7,403 nucleotides of DNA, taken from RGIG4694 sp964501705 (GTDB taxonomy: Bacteria; Bacillota; Clostridia; Oscillospirales; Ruminococcaceae). A model generated the notes under the pieces. It was not told where the DNA came from. It worked only from the letters and a program-made list of their open reading frames with translations, and searched no databases. The position numbers and the translations under genes are program-made. Numbering within the stretch: position 1 is the stretch's first letter; each line of letters opens with the position of its first letter. Where the stretch lies: contig CAZCUQ010000088.1 in NCBI GenBank assembly GCA_964501705.1, forward strand, positions 1-7,403. The letters run 5' to 3'. Positions 1 to 7,088 of the stretch are shown here, piece after piece.

Positions 1-104
1 GTCCAGATATTTTCCTTCTCAAAATAAATCTCCACGCCTTTTTCCTTGAGCTGGCACACCGTGGTAAGACTGTCCACGGTGTTCCTCGCAAACCTCGAAA
101 TGAA
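1..104 (-). pseudogene. Serine recombinase (resolvase/invertase family) fragment, 5'-truncated, runs off left edge
   Basis: Translating the minus strand gives ISRFARNTVDSL followed, after five residues, by LKEKGVEIYFEKENIW. This is the typical middle of the resolvase catalytic domain of large serine recombinases of Firmicutes mobile elements. The two arginines of SRFARN correspond to the conserved active-site arginines that follow the nucleophile region. The first 60 or so residues of the domain, including the catalytic serine, are missing. The recognisable match starts near position 104, and the open frame meets an in-frame TAG at 141-143 with no catalytic motif between. A GTG at 123-125 preceded by GGGGA could in principle start a short product, but it would lack the nucleophile. 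The residues just before ISRFARN do not fit the usual strand ending in TKS, so a deletion or breakpoint lies there. The 3' part is outside the window, so whether the downstream portion is intact is unknown. Identification of the family is confident; the pseudogene status is inferred. Confidence 0.8.
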
Positions 105-175
105 ATTGTCAATATTCCTTGACACATTTCCCCAAAAATTCTAAAATCAGGTGAAAGTGTTTCCCGAACCGGAAG

Positions 176-208
176 AAATATCCATGGAGCGTAGCGAAAT
201 GGATATTT
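176..208. repeat. Perfect 10-bp inverted repeat (hairpin) just downstream of smc
   Basis: AAATATCCAT at 176-185 is an exact inverted match of ATGGATATTT at 199-208, separated by the 13-nt loop GGAGCGTAGCGAA. It begins about 27 nt after the smc stop codon, in the non-coding gap before the recombinase fragment. On the smc transcript it would form a 10-bp stem, but the stem is AT-rich and followed by TTTCTTCC on the coding strand rather than a clean U-run, so it is a poor match to a classical intrinsic terminator. It may stabilise or end the smc mRNA, or it may be one copy of a dispersed palindromic element. The structure is seen directly; the role is not known. Confidence 0.7.
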
Positions 209-235
209 ATCCCGCAGAGATCGGTTTCCGTGATT

Positions 236-3200
236 TTAAAGCTGTGCGTCCGAGGGCTGTTCAAGCTTTATCAGCCTGGATACGCCTTTCTGCTGCATTG
301 TTACTCCGTAGAGAACATCCGCTTCGTCCATTGTGCCGCGTCGGTGAGTTATCGCGATAAACTGAGTTTCATCGGTGTATTTGCGGAGATATTTTGCGTA
401 TCTCGATACGTTAACGTCATCGAGAGCGGCTTCTATCTCGTCGAGTATGCAAAACGGAGAAGGCTTTATGTTAAGTATCGCAAAATAAAGCGCGATAGCG
501 ACAAACGACTGCTCTCCGCCCGATAAAAGAGAAAGATTCTTTATAACCTTTCCGGGCGGCGCAACGTTTATATCTATTCCCGATTCGAGAACGTTTTCGG
601 GGTCTGTGAGTGTAAGATTTCCCCGTCCTCCGCCGAAAAGCTCCGTGAATATCTTCCCGAAATTATCGTTGATATTATTGAATGTTTCGGAAAACTGTTT
701 TTTCATTGTTTCGGTGAGATCATTTATGATATCCTCGATTTTCTTCTTGGAATCGAGAACGTCCCGAAGCTGTCCCGACATAAATTCATATCTTTCGGAT
801 ACCTCTTTGTATTCCTCAACGGCGCCGACATTGACGTTTCCGAGGGAGCGTATCCTGCGGTTAATGCCGTCAAGCTCCTTTTTTGCGGCGGGAACGCTTT
901 CGATTTCCACTGTGAGTTTTTCCGCTTCGGAGAGGTAGAGACTGTACTGTTCCTCCATAGCCTTTATGATATCGTCATAGGATTTGTTTACGGCAATTTT
1001 CTTTTCTTCCAGCCGTGATTTTTCTCCGGTGATTTTTTCCTTAATATCGGAAAGCTCGCGGCTTTTTCTGCGAAGAGATGTAACTTCCTGTTCTTTCTGA
1101 CCCGAAAGAGCTTTTTCATCGGTAATTTTGTCATTCAGTCTGTCAATTATTTCTCCCGAATCGGAAAGGCTGTTTTTAAGGGAAATGATCTCATCCTGTT
1201 TTGACCTGATGAGTTTTTCCGCGTCATTTATCATAGAAAAAAGTCTTGCCGAATTATCGCCGATTTCTTTTCTTGTGTTTTCCATTCGTTCGATTTCGGC
1301 TGTTATGTTTTCGATATCCTTAGAAAGAGCTGTTTCGGAAATTTTCAGAGCCGAAAGCTTATCCGAAAGGGAAGAACGCTTTTTTGTAAGCTTTTCCTTT
1401 TCCTCGTTTTTTTCGGCGGAAGATTTTTCCCGTTCGGCGATTTCCTTTTCTATTTCTTTAAGGCGTTTTTCGGACGCGCTTATCTGCGAGCTGTATTCAT
1501 CGGAACGCTTCCTTGCGTTTCTTTTTTCGTCTTCGAGAGCATTAAGCTGATTATTTATCTGCGCCGACAAATCTGTGATTCTTTTTTTCTCGGCTTCAAA
1601 GCGTACTTTATCCGTTTCGAGGGAATGGATTTTTTCCTTTGAGCTTTCGGTGTCGTAGAAAAGCTTATCACATTCCGCTTTCAGTTTATTTCTTTCGGAT
1701 TGGCTTTCTTCGTTTTTCTTTTCGGTTTCCCGAAGATCGAGAGTAAGGTTTTCTATTTCCGCTTTTCTCGAAAGGATCCCCGTTGATTTTGTAAGCGAGC
1801 CTCCCGTAAAAGAACCTCCCGCGTTTATGACCTGCCCGTCAAGGGTAACGATCTTAAATCTGTATCCGAAGCTTTTCGCCGCTGCGGCAGCCGAATCGAT
1901 ATCTTCAAAGATGGCTGTTCTTCCGAGTACGGAGTAAACTATACCGCGGTATTTTTCGTCGAATTTTACCGCGTCGCACGCAAGAGAAACAAATCCTTCG
2001 CACCCGTCCGGATTTTCCGCAAGTCTTTTACCGGAAACGGAGGTCACGGGAAGAAAGGTTGCTCTTCCGGCTTTGTGTGCTTTTAAGTATTTTATCGCGT
2101 CCTTGGCGTTTTCCTCATTATCAGTAACGATATTCCGGAGTGCATTGCCTGCGGCTGTTTCGACAGCGGCTGAATATTTGCTCTCTGTAGAAATTATCTG
2201 AGAGAGTGTTCCGCGTATTCCTCCCAAAGTGCCCTCCGCAGAGCATTTAAGTATCAGCTTTACCGCGCTTGAAAGGCCCTCCATGGAGTTTTCAAGACCT
2301 TTAAGGAAAGAAAGCTTCTGATTTATTTCTTTTGTTTTAAGAGTCAGAGAATTAAGTTTGCTGTCCGTTTCTCTGAGTTTTTCGTATTTTTTTGAGTAAA
2401 GAGAGGAAATTCCGGCAAGACGGTTTTTTTCCTCTGTGATTTTTTCCTCGCAGAGCTTTTCCGCGCTTTCTGTCTCATTCTGTTCCTTTTCGGAGCTTTT
2501 GAGAGAATTTTCAAGAGTGTTTTTTCTTCCGTCGAAATCTCCGAGACGATCAGCCATTTCCCGAAGCGCTCTTTTGCCTGTTTCCACCGACGAAACAAAC
2601 CGGGATTTTGTTATGTAAAGCTTATTCAGCGTACTCGTTTCGCTTTCGAGGGATTTGTTTGCGGAATCCTCCTGCTTTGTAAGCTCCGAGAGTATCTTTT
2701 CGGTTTCGCCGTAAGCCTTTGAAGTATTGGCAAGTTCCTTTTCGGTATCATTTTTTTCCTTGATTTTTTTCTTTATTTCATTTATGCTTTGCGTGTCGGA
2801 ATTTTTCGCGCCCTCAATGCTTTCCTTATAAGATTTTATATCTTCTTCGGCGTGACGGATTTCGTTTTCGCAGACGGCGATATCGGAATTTATTTTCGAG
2901 TCCCTGGATTCCGTATCGCGTATTTTTTGTCTCAGCTCATCGATACGTATTCTGCTGTCCTGCATATCTCTTGTCAGCTCGGACATTTTTTCCTCGGCGC
3001 GGTTTATTTCCGCTTCGGTATTTTCGTAGTCCGCCGTGTTTATTAGAATTTTATTTTCAAGCTCCGAAAGAGTTTTTTTGATCTCGGAGATATCGTTTAC
3101 CCAAAGAGTTATTTCAAGCGATTTTTTTATTTCGGAAAGGCGAAGAAATTCCGCTGCTTTTTCCGACTGAGCCTTTAAAGGAGCCAGTCTCGATTCAAGC

Positions 3201-3790
3201 TCGGAGGCAATATCCTGAAGTCTTACGAGATTTTCCTCGGCGCTTATGAGTTTTTTTTCCGCTTCGGCTTTTCTGAATCTGAATTTGGAAATTCCCGCCG
3301 CCTCCTCGAAAATATCTCTTCTTTCGGAGGATTTTGCGGATACTATCTCCGCGATTTTTCCCTGACCGATAACGGAGTAGCCGTCGCGTCCGAGACCCGT
3401 ATCGAGAAATAACTCGGTGATATCTTTGAGGCGGCAGTTTTTTCCGTTTATCAGATATTCGCTTTCACCGCTTCTGTAAAGCTTTCTTGTGACGGAAGCG
3501 GTATCGTCGTCAACGTCAAGCTTTCTGTCGGTGTTGTCTATTTCGAGAGTGACCTGAGCAAAGCCCATAGGTTTACGAAATTCCGTTCCCGAAAAAATGA
3601 CGTCCTCCATTTTTGCTCCTCTGAGAGTTTTGGAGGACTGTTCGCCGAGTACCCACCTTACGGCGTCGCCGATATTGGATTTTCCGCTTCCGTTTGGTCC
3701 GACGACCGCCGTTATGCCCTTGTCGAATTTAAGAGATATCCTGTCGGGAAAGGATTTGAAGCCTTGTATATCAAGTGATTTTAAATACAT
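236..3790 (-). CDS. smc: Chromosome segregation/condensation ATPase Smc
   Basis: Smc forms a ring-shaped homodimer that, with ScpA and ScpB, extrudes and organises DNA loops in the nucleoid. The 1184-residue product has the usual full length and all expected parts in order. The N-terminal ABC head carries the Walker A motif GPNGSGKS (residues 31-38). A long coiled coil rich in Glu, Lys and Ser follows (about 165-500). The hinge lies around 503-670 and includes the glycine-rich GGSFTGGS near its end. A returning coiled coil follows (about 670-1010). The C-terminal head has the signature LSGGEQ (1089-1094), Walker B with catalytic Glu (ILDE, 1115-1118), a D-loop (ALDD) and the switch His in ITHRRGTM. 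The ATG is preceded by AAGGAAG 6 nt upstream, and MYLKSLDIQGFKSF is the canonical Smc beginning. The start lies 20 nt inside the end of the radical SAM gene, so the two are co-transcribed and probably translationally coupled. No frameshift or missing key residue is seen. Confidence 0.98.
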   Translation of the reverse strand: MYLKSLDIQGFKSFPDRISLKFDKGITAVVGPNGSGKSNIGDAVRWVLGEQSSKTLRGAKMEDVIFSGTEFRKPMGFAQVTLEIDNTDRKLDVDDDTASVTRKLYRSGESEYLINGKNCRLKDITELFLDTGLGRDGYSVIGQGKIAEIVSAKSSERRDIFEEAAGISKFRFRKAEAEKKLISAEENLVRLQDIASELESRLAPLKAQSEKAAEFLRLSEIKKSLEITLWVNDISEIKKTLSELENKILINTADYENTEAEINRAEEKMSELTRDMQDSRIRIDELRQKIRDTESRDSKINSDIAVCENEIRHAEEDIKSYKESIEGAKNSDTQSINEIKKKIKEKNDTEKELANTSKAYGETEKILSELTKQEDSANKSLESETSTLNKLYITKSRFVSSVETGKRALREMADRLGDFDGRKNTLENSLKSSEKEQNETESAEKLCEEKITEEKNRLAGISSLYSKKYEKLRETDSKLNSLTLKTKEINQKLSFLKGLENSMEGLSSAVKLILKCSAEGTLGGIRGTLSQIISTESKYSAAVETAAGNALRNIVTDNEENAKDAIKYLKAHKAGRATFLPVTSVSGKRLAENPDGCEGFVSLACDAVKFDEKYRGIVYSVLGRTAIFEDIDSAAAAAKSFGYRFKIVTLDGQVINAGGSFTGGSLTKSTGILSRKAEIENLTLDLRETEKKNEESQSERNKLKAECDKLFYDTESSKEKIHSLETDKVRFEAEKKRITDLSAQINNQLNALEDEKRNARKRSDEYSSQISASEKRLKEIEKEIAEREKSSAEKNEEKEKLTKKRSSLSDKLSALKISETALSKDIENITAEIERMENTRKEIGDNSARLFSMINDAEKLIRSKQDEIISLKNSLSDSGEIIDRLNDKITDEKALSGQKEQEVTSLRRKSRELSDIKEKITGEKSRLEEKKIAVNKSYDDIIKAMEEQYSLYLSEAEKLTVEIESVPAAKKELDGINRRIRSLGNVNVGAVEEYKEVSERYEFMSGQLRDVLDSKKKIEDIINDLTETMKKQFSETFNNINDNFGKIFTELFGGGRGNLTLTDPENVLESGIDINVAPPGKVIKNLSLLSGGEQSFVAIALYFAILNIKPSPFCILDEIEAALDDVNVSRYAKYLRKYTDETQFIAITHRRGTMDEADVLYGVTMQQKGVSRLIKLEQPSDAQL

Positions 3791-4799
3791 TCCGCACTTC
3801 CTTGTTTATGGAAATTTCACCGTCAGCCAGAGAATTATCGACGGATATTTTCACGGGGATATTATTTTGTTCAAAAAATATTCTGTTTGATTTTTTATGT
3901 CCGTATACCGCTCCGGCAAGAGAACTGTTTACCCGGATATCAAGCGGAGCATTATCTGTTTTTTCAAACTCTCGGTATTTTAAAACAGCGTTTTTTATTA
4001 TTTCCGAGCGGACTATCTCTCCGAACGCGGGGTGATAAAAGCCTGCAACGGCATTCATTGCCACGCCGTCCTCGGCGTGAAGTCCCATGCGTATGACTTT
4101 TATGCCGGCGCTTGTAAAGGCAGAGTAAAGCACCGCGCATATTTTCACGGCTTTTTCAAACGGGAAAAGGACGTATTCTCCGCTTTTATAAAGTTCTGCC
4201 AGATGTGTCCCTTCAAGTACGGAAACTGGATATATTCTCACTGTATCGGGACGGATAGCTGTTATTTCCCGCATTGTGTGATATTCATCGGATTCGGTGC
4301 TGCCGTAAAGCCCCACCATCATCTGAAGTCCCGTCTCGAAGCCGAAGCTTTTTATCATAGCGGAGGCTCTTTTCACGTCTTCGGCGGAGTGACCTCTGTG
4401 ATTTTTCTCAAGGACACTGTCGGACATTGACTGCGCACCCAGCTCAATGGAGGTAACTCCGTATTTTTTCAACACGGAAAGTATCTCCTCGTCAATGCAG
4501 TCGGGACGGGTTGATATTCTTATGCCCCGAAGCGAAAATCGCCGTACAAATTCATTTGCCGCTTTGAGCAGTTCTGTCATATAGCTGCGGTCTATGGCGG
4601 TGAAGCTGCCGCCGAAAAACGCGATCTCCGTATTTTCGGCGGAGCGGAGCTTCGGGCAGCTTTTCTCCAGCATATCCCGTACTTCTGCGGCTGTCGGAGC
4701 CGTCACAGTGCTGCTTATGGTTCGCTGATTGCAGAACGAGCACCGGTTCGGGCAGCCGAGATGCGGGATAAAAATCGAAATATTGCTGTGCTTACTCAT
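3771..4799 (-). CDS. Elp3-like radical SAM protein, lacking the acetyltransferase domain
   Basis: This 342-residue product is a radical SAM enzyme, expected to bind a 4Fe-4S cluster and cleave S-adenosylmethionine to a 5'-deoxyadenosyl radical. The cluster-binding CxxxCxxC motif is C16, C20 and C23 within LGCPNRCSFCNQ. A SAM-contacting GGSFT follows at 63-67. STRPDCID (96-103) and ELGAQSM (119-125) are typical of the Elp3/coproporphyrinogen oxidase-like barrel. The HLGCPxxCxFCNQ form and the FYHPAFGEIV stretch in the C-terminal part match the short bacterial group annotated as Elp3-like or simply radical SAM. The histone/tRNA acetyltransferase domain of true Elp3 is absent, so wobble-uridine chemistry cannot be assumed and the substrate is unknown. 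Automated pipelines may label it coproporphyrinogen III oxidase, which I think is wrong. It overlaps rnc by 8 nt (ATGAGTAA) and smc by 20 nt, and its own Shine-Dalgarno is weak, so translation probably depends on ribosomes arriving from rnc. Its position between rnc and smc recurs in Clostridia. Confidence 0.9.
   Translation of the reverse strand: MSKHSNISIFIPHLGCPNRCSFCNQRTISSTVTAPTAAEVRDMLEKSCPKLRSAENTEIAFFGGSFTAIDRSYMTELLKAANEFVRRFSLRGIRISTRPDCIDEEILSVLKKYGVTSIELGAQSMSDSVLEKNHRGHSAEDVKRASAMIKSFGFETGLQMMVGLYGSTESDEYHTMREITAIRPDTVRIYPVSVLEGTHLAELYKSGEYVLFPFEKAVKICAVLYSAFTSAGIKVIRMGLHAEDGVAMNAVAGFYHPAFGEIVRSEIIKNAVLKYREFEKTDNAPLDIRVNSSLAGAVYGHKKSNRIFFEQNNIPVKISVDNSLADGEISINKEVRNVFKIT
3797..3803 (-). 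promoter_or_regulatory. smc ribosome binding site inside the radical SAM gene
   Basis: AAGGAAG reads on the minus strand 6 nt before the smc ATG. It lies within the last codons of the upstream gene, which terminates 20 nt after the smc start. This fixes the smc start and implies that ribosomes finishing the upstream gene cross the smc initiation region. Confidence 0.75.
4792..4799 (-). promoter_or_regulatory. Stop/start overlap ATGAGTAA coupling rnc to the radical SAM gene
   Basis: On the minus strand the radical SAM ATG starts 8 nt before the end of rnc, and the rnc TAA stop is the last codon of the overlap. No good purine-rich ribosome binding site precedes this ATG (the upstream bases are GGGCTACA). 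Termination-reinitiation is therefore the likely mode of translation. This is an inference from sequence arrangement. Confidence 0.6.
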
Positions 4800-5481
4800 T
4801 GTAGCCCATGAGTGACAGCGCTTCCTTTGCAGCCATTTGTTCCGCCGCTTTTTTGCTGTGACCGTTTCCTTTTCCGATAACGCTGCCGTTCAGAAGAACC
4901 TCCACAAAGAATTTTCTGTCATGATCGGGACCCGATTCTTTCACAAGATTATACGTGACCTTTTCTTCGGGATTACTCTGAATTATTTCCTGCAGCAGAG
5001 TTTTGTAATCGTCAAGGGAATTTCCCTTTTTTGTGTCAAAACTCTGCGGCATAAACGAGAGAACATATCGGCGGGCTTCTTCCATGCCTCCGTCGAGATA
5101 AACGGCGGCAATTACCGCTTCAAAGGCATCGGAGACGATAGACGGGCGTTCTCTTCCGCCCGAAATCTCTTCTCCTTTTCCGAGAAGAATGAAGTCACCG
5201 AGATTAATTTTCTTTGAAAATTCAAACAAAGCCTTTTCGCATACGAGAGAAGCACGCAGCTTTGAAAGCCCGCCTTCGGGGAGAGTTTTGCAGACCTTGT
5301 AGATATGCTCGGAAACAATGATTGAAAGCACACTGTCTCCCAGAAATTCAAGTCTTTCGTTTGAATGACATTCTCTTGTTTCGTTTGAATAGGACGAATG
5401 AGCAAGCGCCTCGTGAAGAAGTTCCTTGTTCTTAAAGGTATAACCTATTTTTTCTTCAAATTCTTTAAATCTCATATTCAT
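4792..5481 (-). CDS. rnc: Ribonuclease III
   Basis: RNase III cuts double-stranded RNA, including 30S rRNA precursor stems and some mRNA and antisense duplexes, in the cytoplasm. The 229-residue length is normal. The N-terminal endonuclease domain (about 1-150) carries the signature NERLEFLGDSV (41-51). The metal-binding acidic residues are visible as E45 and D49, and as D118 and E121 in SDAFEAVIAAVYLDGG. The C-terminal double-stranded-RNA-binding domain (about 157-226) shows GPDHDRKF and SKKAAEQMAAKEAL. Two in-frame ATGs occur, codons 1 and 3. The first is preferred because AAGGAAAA lies 9 nt before it and 15 nt before the second. The gene starts 1 nt after the plsX stop and overlaps the next gene by 8 nt. 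In Firmicutes acpP often sits between plsX and rnc; it is not here. Confidence 0.97.
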   Translation of the reverse strand: MNMRFKEFEEKIGYTFKNKELLHEALAHSSYSNETRECHSNERLEFLGDSVLSIIVSEHIYKVCKTLPEGGLSKLRASLVCEKALFEFSKKINLGDFILLGKGEEISGGRERPSIVSDAFEAVIAAVYLDGGMEEARRYVLSFMPQSFDTKKGNSLDDYKTLLQEIIQSNPEEKVTYNLVKESGPDHDRKFFVEVLLNGSVIGKGNGHSKKAAEQMAAKEALSLMGYNE

Positions 5482-5482
5482 T

Positions 5483-6484
5483 TTAGTTTTCCTTTTTCAT
5501 TTCGTTGAGAGAGCGGGCGATCTCACCCGTAAAATCTCCGTCAACGCAAAGTTTAGCTTGTCTTACCGCGTTAAAGAACGCTTTTCCGTCGGAGCTTCCG
5601 TGAGCCTTTATTACGGGGTGACTTACGCCCATAAGCACCGCTCCGCCGACCTCCGTATAGTCGAAACGCTTCTTAAAGTTCTTTATTTTGGGGAGAAGAA
5701 GCGCCGCCGCTATTTTCGAGGAAACTCCGTCCATAAGCATATTTTTCAGTTCATGAGCGAAAAAGCTTCCCATTCCCTCATAAAGCTTGAGAGCGATATT
5801 TCCCGTAAATCCGTCGGAAACGGCTACATCGCAAACTCCGTCGGGAAGATTTCTCGCCTCTAAGTTTCCGTAGAATTCAAGCGGAGAAGCCTTTAAAAGC
5901 CTGTAAGTTTCAATATCGATCTCTCTTCCCTTCGTATCCTCCGCGCCGACATTCAAAAGTCCCACTTTCGGCTTTTCAACGCCCATGACCTTGTTCATAT
6001 AGCATGAACCCATCACCGCGAACTGCATTATCATTTCGGGACGGCACTCAACGTTTGCTCCGGCATCGAGAAGAATCGTATATCCCTTTGAAGTCGGAAG
6101 AAGCGGCGCAAGAGCGGGACGTTTAATACCTTTAAGTCTTTTGGCGATAAATGTGGCTCCGACGACGAGCGCTCCCGTGCTGCCCGCGCTTACGAAAGCG
6201 TCTCCTTTTCCGTCCGCGAGAGCCTGAAGTCCCACAGCCATCGAGCAGTCCTTTTTGGATTTAGTGATCTCCGTCGGCTTTTCGTGGATATCTATCACAG
6301 ATTCGGTGTGGATAATATTTATGCCGCTTATATCAAGCTTTGAGTCTTCCGCTTCGGCACGTATTTTCTTTTCATCGCCCGTGAGGGTTATGTCGACCTT
6401 TAACTCGTTTTTTGCTCTGACAGCACCTTCGATAACGGCATAAGGAGCGTTGTCTCCGCCGAACGCGTCTATTATAATATTCAT
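5483..6484 (-). CDS. plsX: Phosphate acyltransferase PlsX
   Basis: PlsX transfers acyl chains from acyl-ACP to inorganic phosphate, giving acyl-phosphate for PlsY, the acyltransferase that starts phosphatidic acid synthesis; it acts peripherally at the membrane. The 333-residue protein has the usual length and conserved blocks: IIIDAFGGDNAP at the N-terminus (3-14), HEKPTEITKSKKDCSM (67-82), SAGSTGA (99-105), DAGANVECRP (140-149), LLNVGAEDTKG (176-186), VSDGFTGN (222-229) and GVSHPVIKAHGSSDGKAF near the C-terminus. The ATG is preceded by GGAGG with a 6-nt gap. A 50-nt spacer separates it from the upstream ycxB-like gene, the largest gap inside the operon. rnc follows after 1 nt. The usual FapR-regulated lipid partners (fabD, fabG, acpP) are not adjacent in this window, so coordination with fatty acid synthesis must occur elsewhere or through enzyme activity. 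Confidence 0.97.
   Translation of the reverse strand: MNIIIDAFGGDNAPYAVIEGAVRAKNELKVDITLTGDEKKIRAEAEDSKLDISGINIIHTESVIDIHEKPTEITKSKKDCSMAVGLQALADGKGDAFVSAGSTGALVVGATFIAKRLKGIKRPALAPLLPTSKGYTILLDAGANVECRPEMIMQFAVMGSCYMNKVMGVEKPKVGLLNVGAEDTKGREIDIETYRLLKASPLEFYGNLEARNLPDGVCDVAVSDGFTGNIALKLYEGMGSFFAHELKNMLMDGVSSKIAAALLLPKIKNFKKRFDYTEVGGAVLMGVSHPVIKAHGSSDGKAFFNAVRQAKLCVDGDFTGEIARSLNEMKKEN
5491..5494 (-). promoter_or_regulatory. rnc ribosome binding site within the 3' end of plsX
   Basis: AAGG on the minus strand is part of the last codons of plsX (Lys-Glu-Asn) and lies 9 nt before the rnc ATG. This spacing favours the first of the two closely placed ATG codons as the start. The site is modest in strength, and coupling to plsX translation is likely. 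Confidence 0.6.
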
Positions 6485-6490
6485 ATTTTT

Positions 6491-6495
6491 CCTCC
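6491..6495 (-). promoter_or_regulatory. plsX ribosome binding site
   Basis: GGAGG on the minus strand sits 6 nt before the plsX ATG, in the 50-nt spacer after the ycxB-like gene. It is a strong canonical site and confirms the plsX start. The remainder of the spacer is AT-rich, without a hairpin or a convincing promoter pair. Confidence 0.75.
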
Positions 6496-6534
6496 GTTTA
6501 TTCGCAGCTTGTTTATAATTTCTTACGTCCGTTT

Positions 6535-7086
6535 TTATTTTGTTTTTACGATGAATCTGTTTCCGAGCTTTATCGCAAGGAGCTTGCGCATTTCTTCGGG
6601 AGTGTTGTATGTAAAGCCGTATTTCCCGATAATGAACGCTCGGTTTTTCTCAATGAAGAGATAAAAATATTCATCCGTTTCGTAAGCGTTAATGAACTGA
6701 TTATAAAATACGACTGTTCTTGATTGATTATCAATATTTTCCATGCAGTCCTGATAGAAAAGAAAACGGTTGACATTATTTATCAGCATTGGACTTTGCA
6801 GAGTTGCTCTTATCGCTTTTCTTGTAGTAATGTAGGTAAAAAAAATAAATAACGGTATGAAGAGTAAAAGAAAAATAATCGCCGTGAAATCAAATCTTTC
6901 TCCCGCAAGCAGACCCGGCAGCTGAGAAGTAACGTCAAGCAGAAAAATTATCGCATATATGACAATAATTCCCGGCAGATTCCGTTTGAATGCAAACAAA
7001 TTGAATTTGTACGTATCGCTGTAACTTACGGGACATACCGCCTCAAACAGAACATCCCCGTAAGTATTTACACTGTTGTTCCCCAT
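6535..7086 (-). CDS. YcxB-like membrane protein of unknown function
   Basis: The 183-residue product begins with a hydrophilic segment (1-36) containing the VLFEA and YKFNLFAFKRN stretches. Two hydrophobic helices follow, about 37-59 and 68-87. A basic turn (TTRKAIRATLQ) comes next, then a cytosolic-looking C-terminal domain (about 100-183) with the pattern of a beta-rich YcxB-like domain: NQSRTVVFYNQFINAYETDEYFYLFIEKNRAFIIGK-type alternation (residues roughly 117-153), ending near GFTYNTPEEMRKLL. No enzyme motif, cysteine pair or signal peptide is seen, and proteins of this type have no established activity that I can name. The ATG is preceded by a perfect AGGAGG 8 nt away that is embedded in the last codons of trmFO, and the gene starts 2 nt after the trmFO stop. 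That spacing makes it a genuine operon member rather than a chance reading frame. The family assignment is from pattern and topology, so it is moderate; the membrane topology is clearer. Confidence 0.8.
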   Translation of the reverse strand: MGNNSVNTYGDVLFEAVCPVSYSDTYKFNLFAFKRNLPGIIVIYAIIFLLDVTSQLPGLLAGERFDFTAIIFLLLFIPLFIFFTYITTRKAIRATLQSPMLINNVNRFLFYQDCMENIDNQSRTVVFYNQFINAYETDEYFYLFIEKNRAFIIGKYGFTYNTPEEMRKLLAIKLGNRFIVKTK

Positions 7087-7088
7087 AA

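Noticed and set aside
161..174. Small TTCC/GGAA inverted repeat near the main hairpin
   Set aside because: A four-base stem is expected by chance in sequence of this composition.
151..360. Short plus-strand open frame spanning the hairpin and the 3' end of smc
   Set aside because: Its middle is just the inverted repeat read as protein and the rest is antisense to smc; there is no sign of a real product.
1370..1460. Runs of T-rich, repeat-like sequence within smc
   Set aside because: They are explained by Lys/Glu codons of the coiled coil on the minus strand and do not form true tandem repeats.
1128..1550. 140-codon plus-strand open frame antisense to smc
   Set aside because: It is rich in Ser, Phe and Leu, as expected from reading the opposite strand of a Glu/Lys/Ser coiled coil. 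It has no recognisable motif and lies wholly inside the smc coding region.
4032..4430. 132-codon plus-strand open frame antisense to the radical SAM gene
   Set aside because: It overlaps conserved radical SAM motifs on the other strand, shows no family resemblance and has no convincing ribosome binding site; it is a shadow of the real gene.
6485..6534. Possible internal promoter before plsX (TATAAA-like box in the 50-nt spacer)
   Set aside because: An AT-rich box is present on the minus strand, but no acceptable -35 element sits at the right distance, so it was not annotated.
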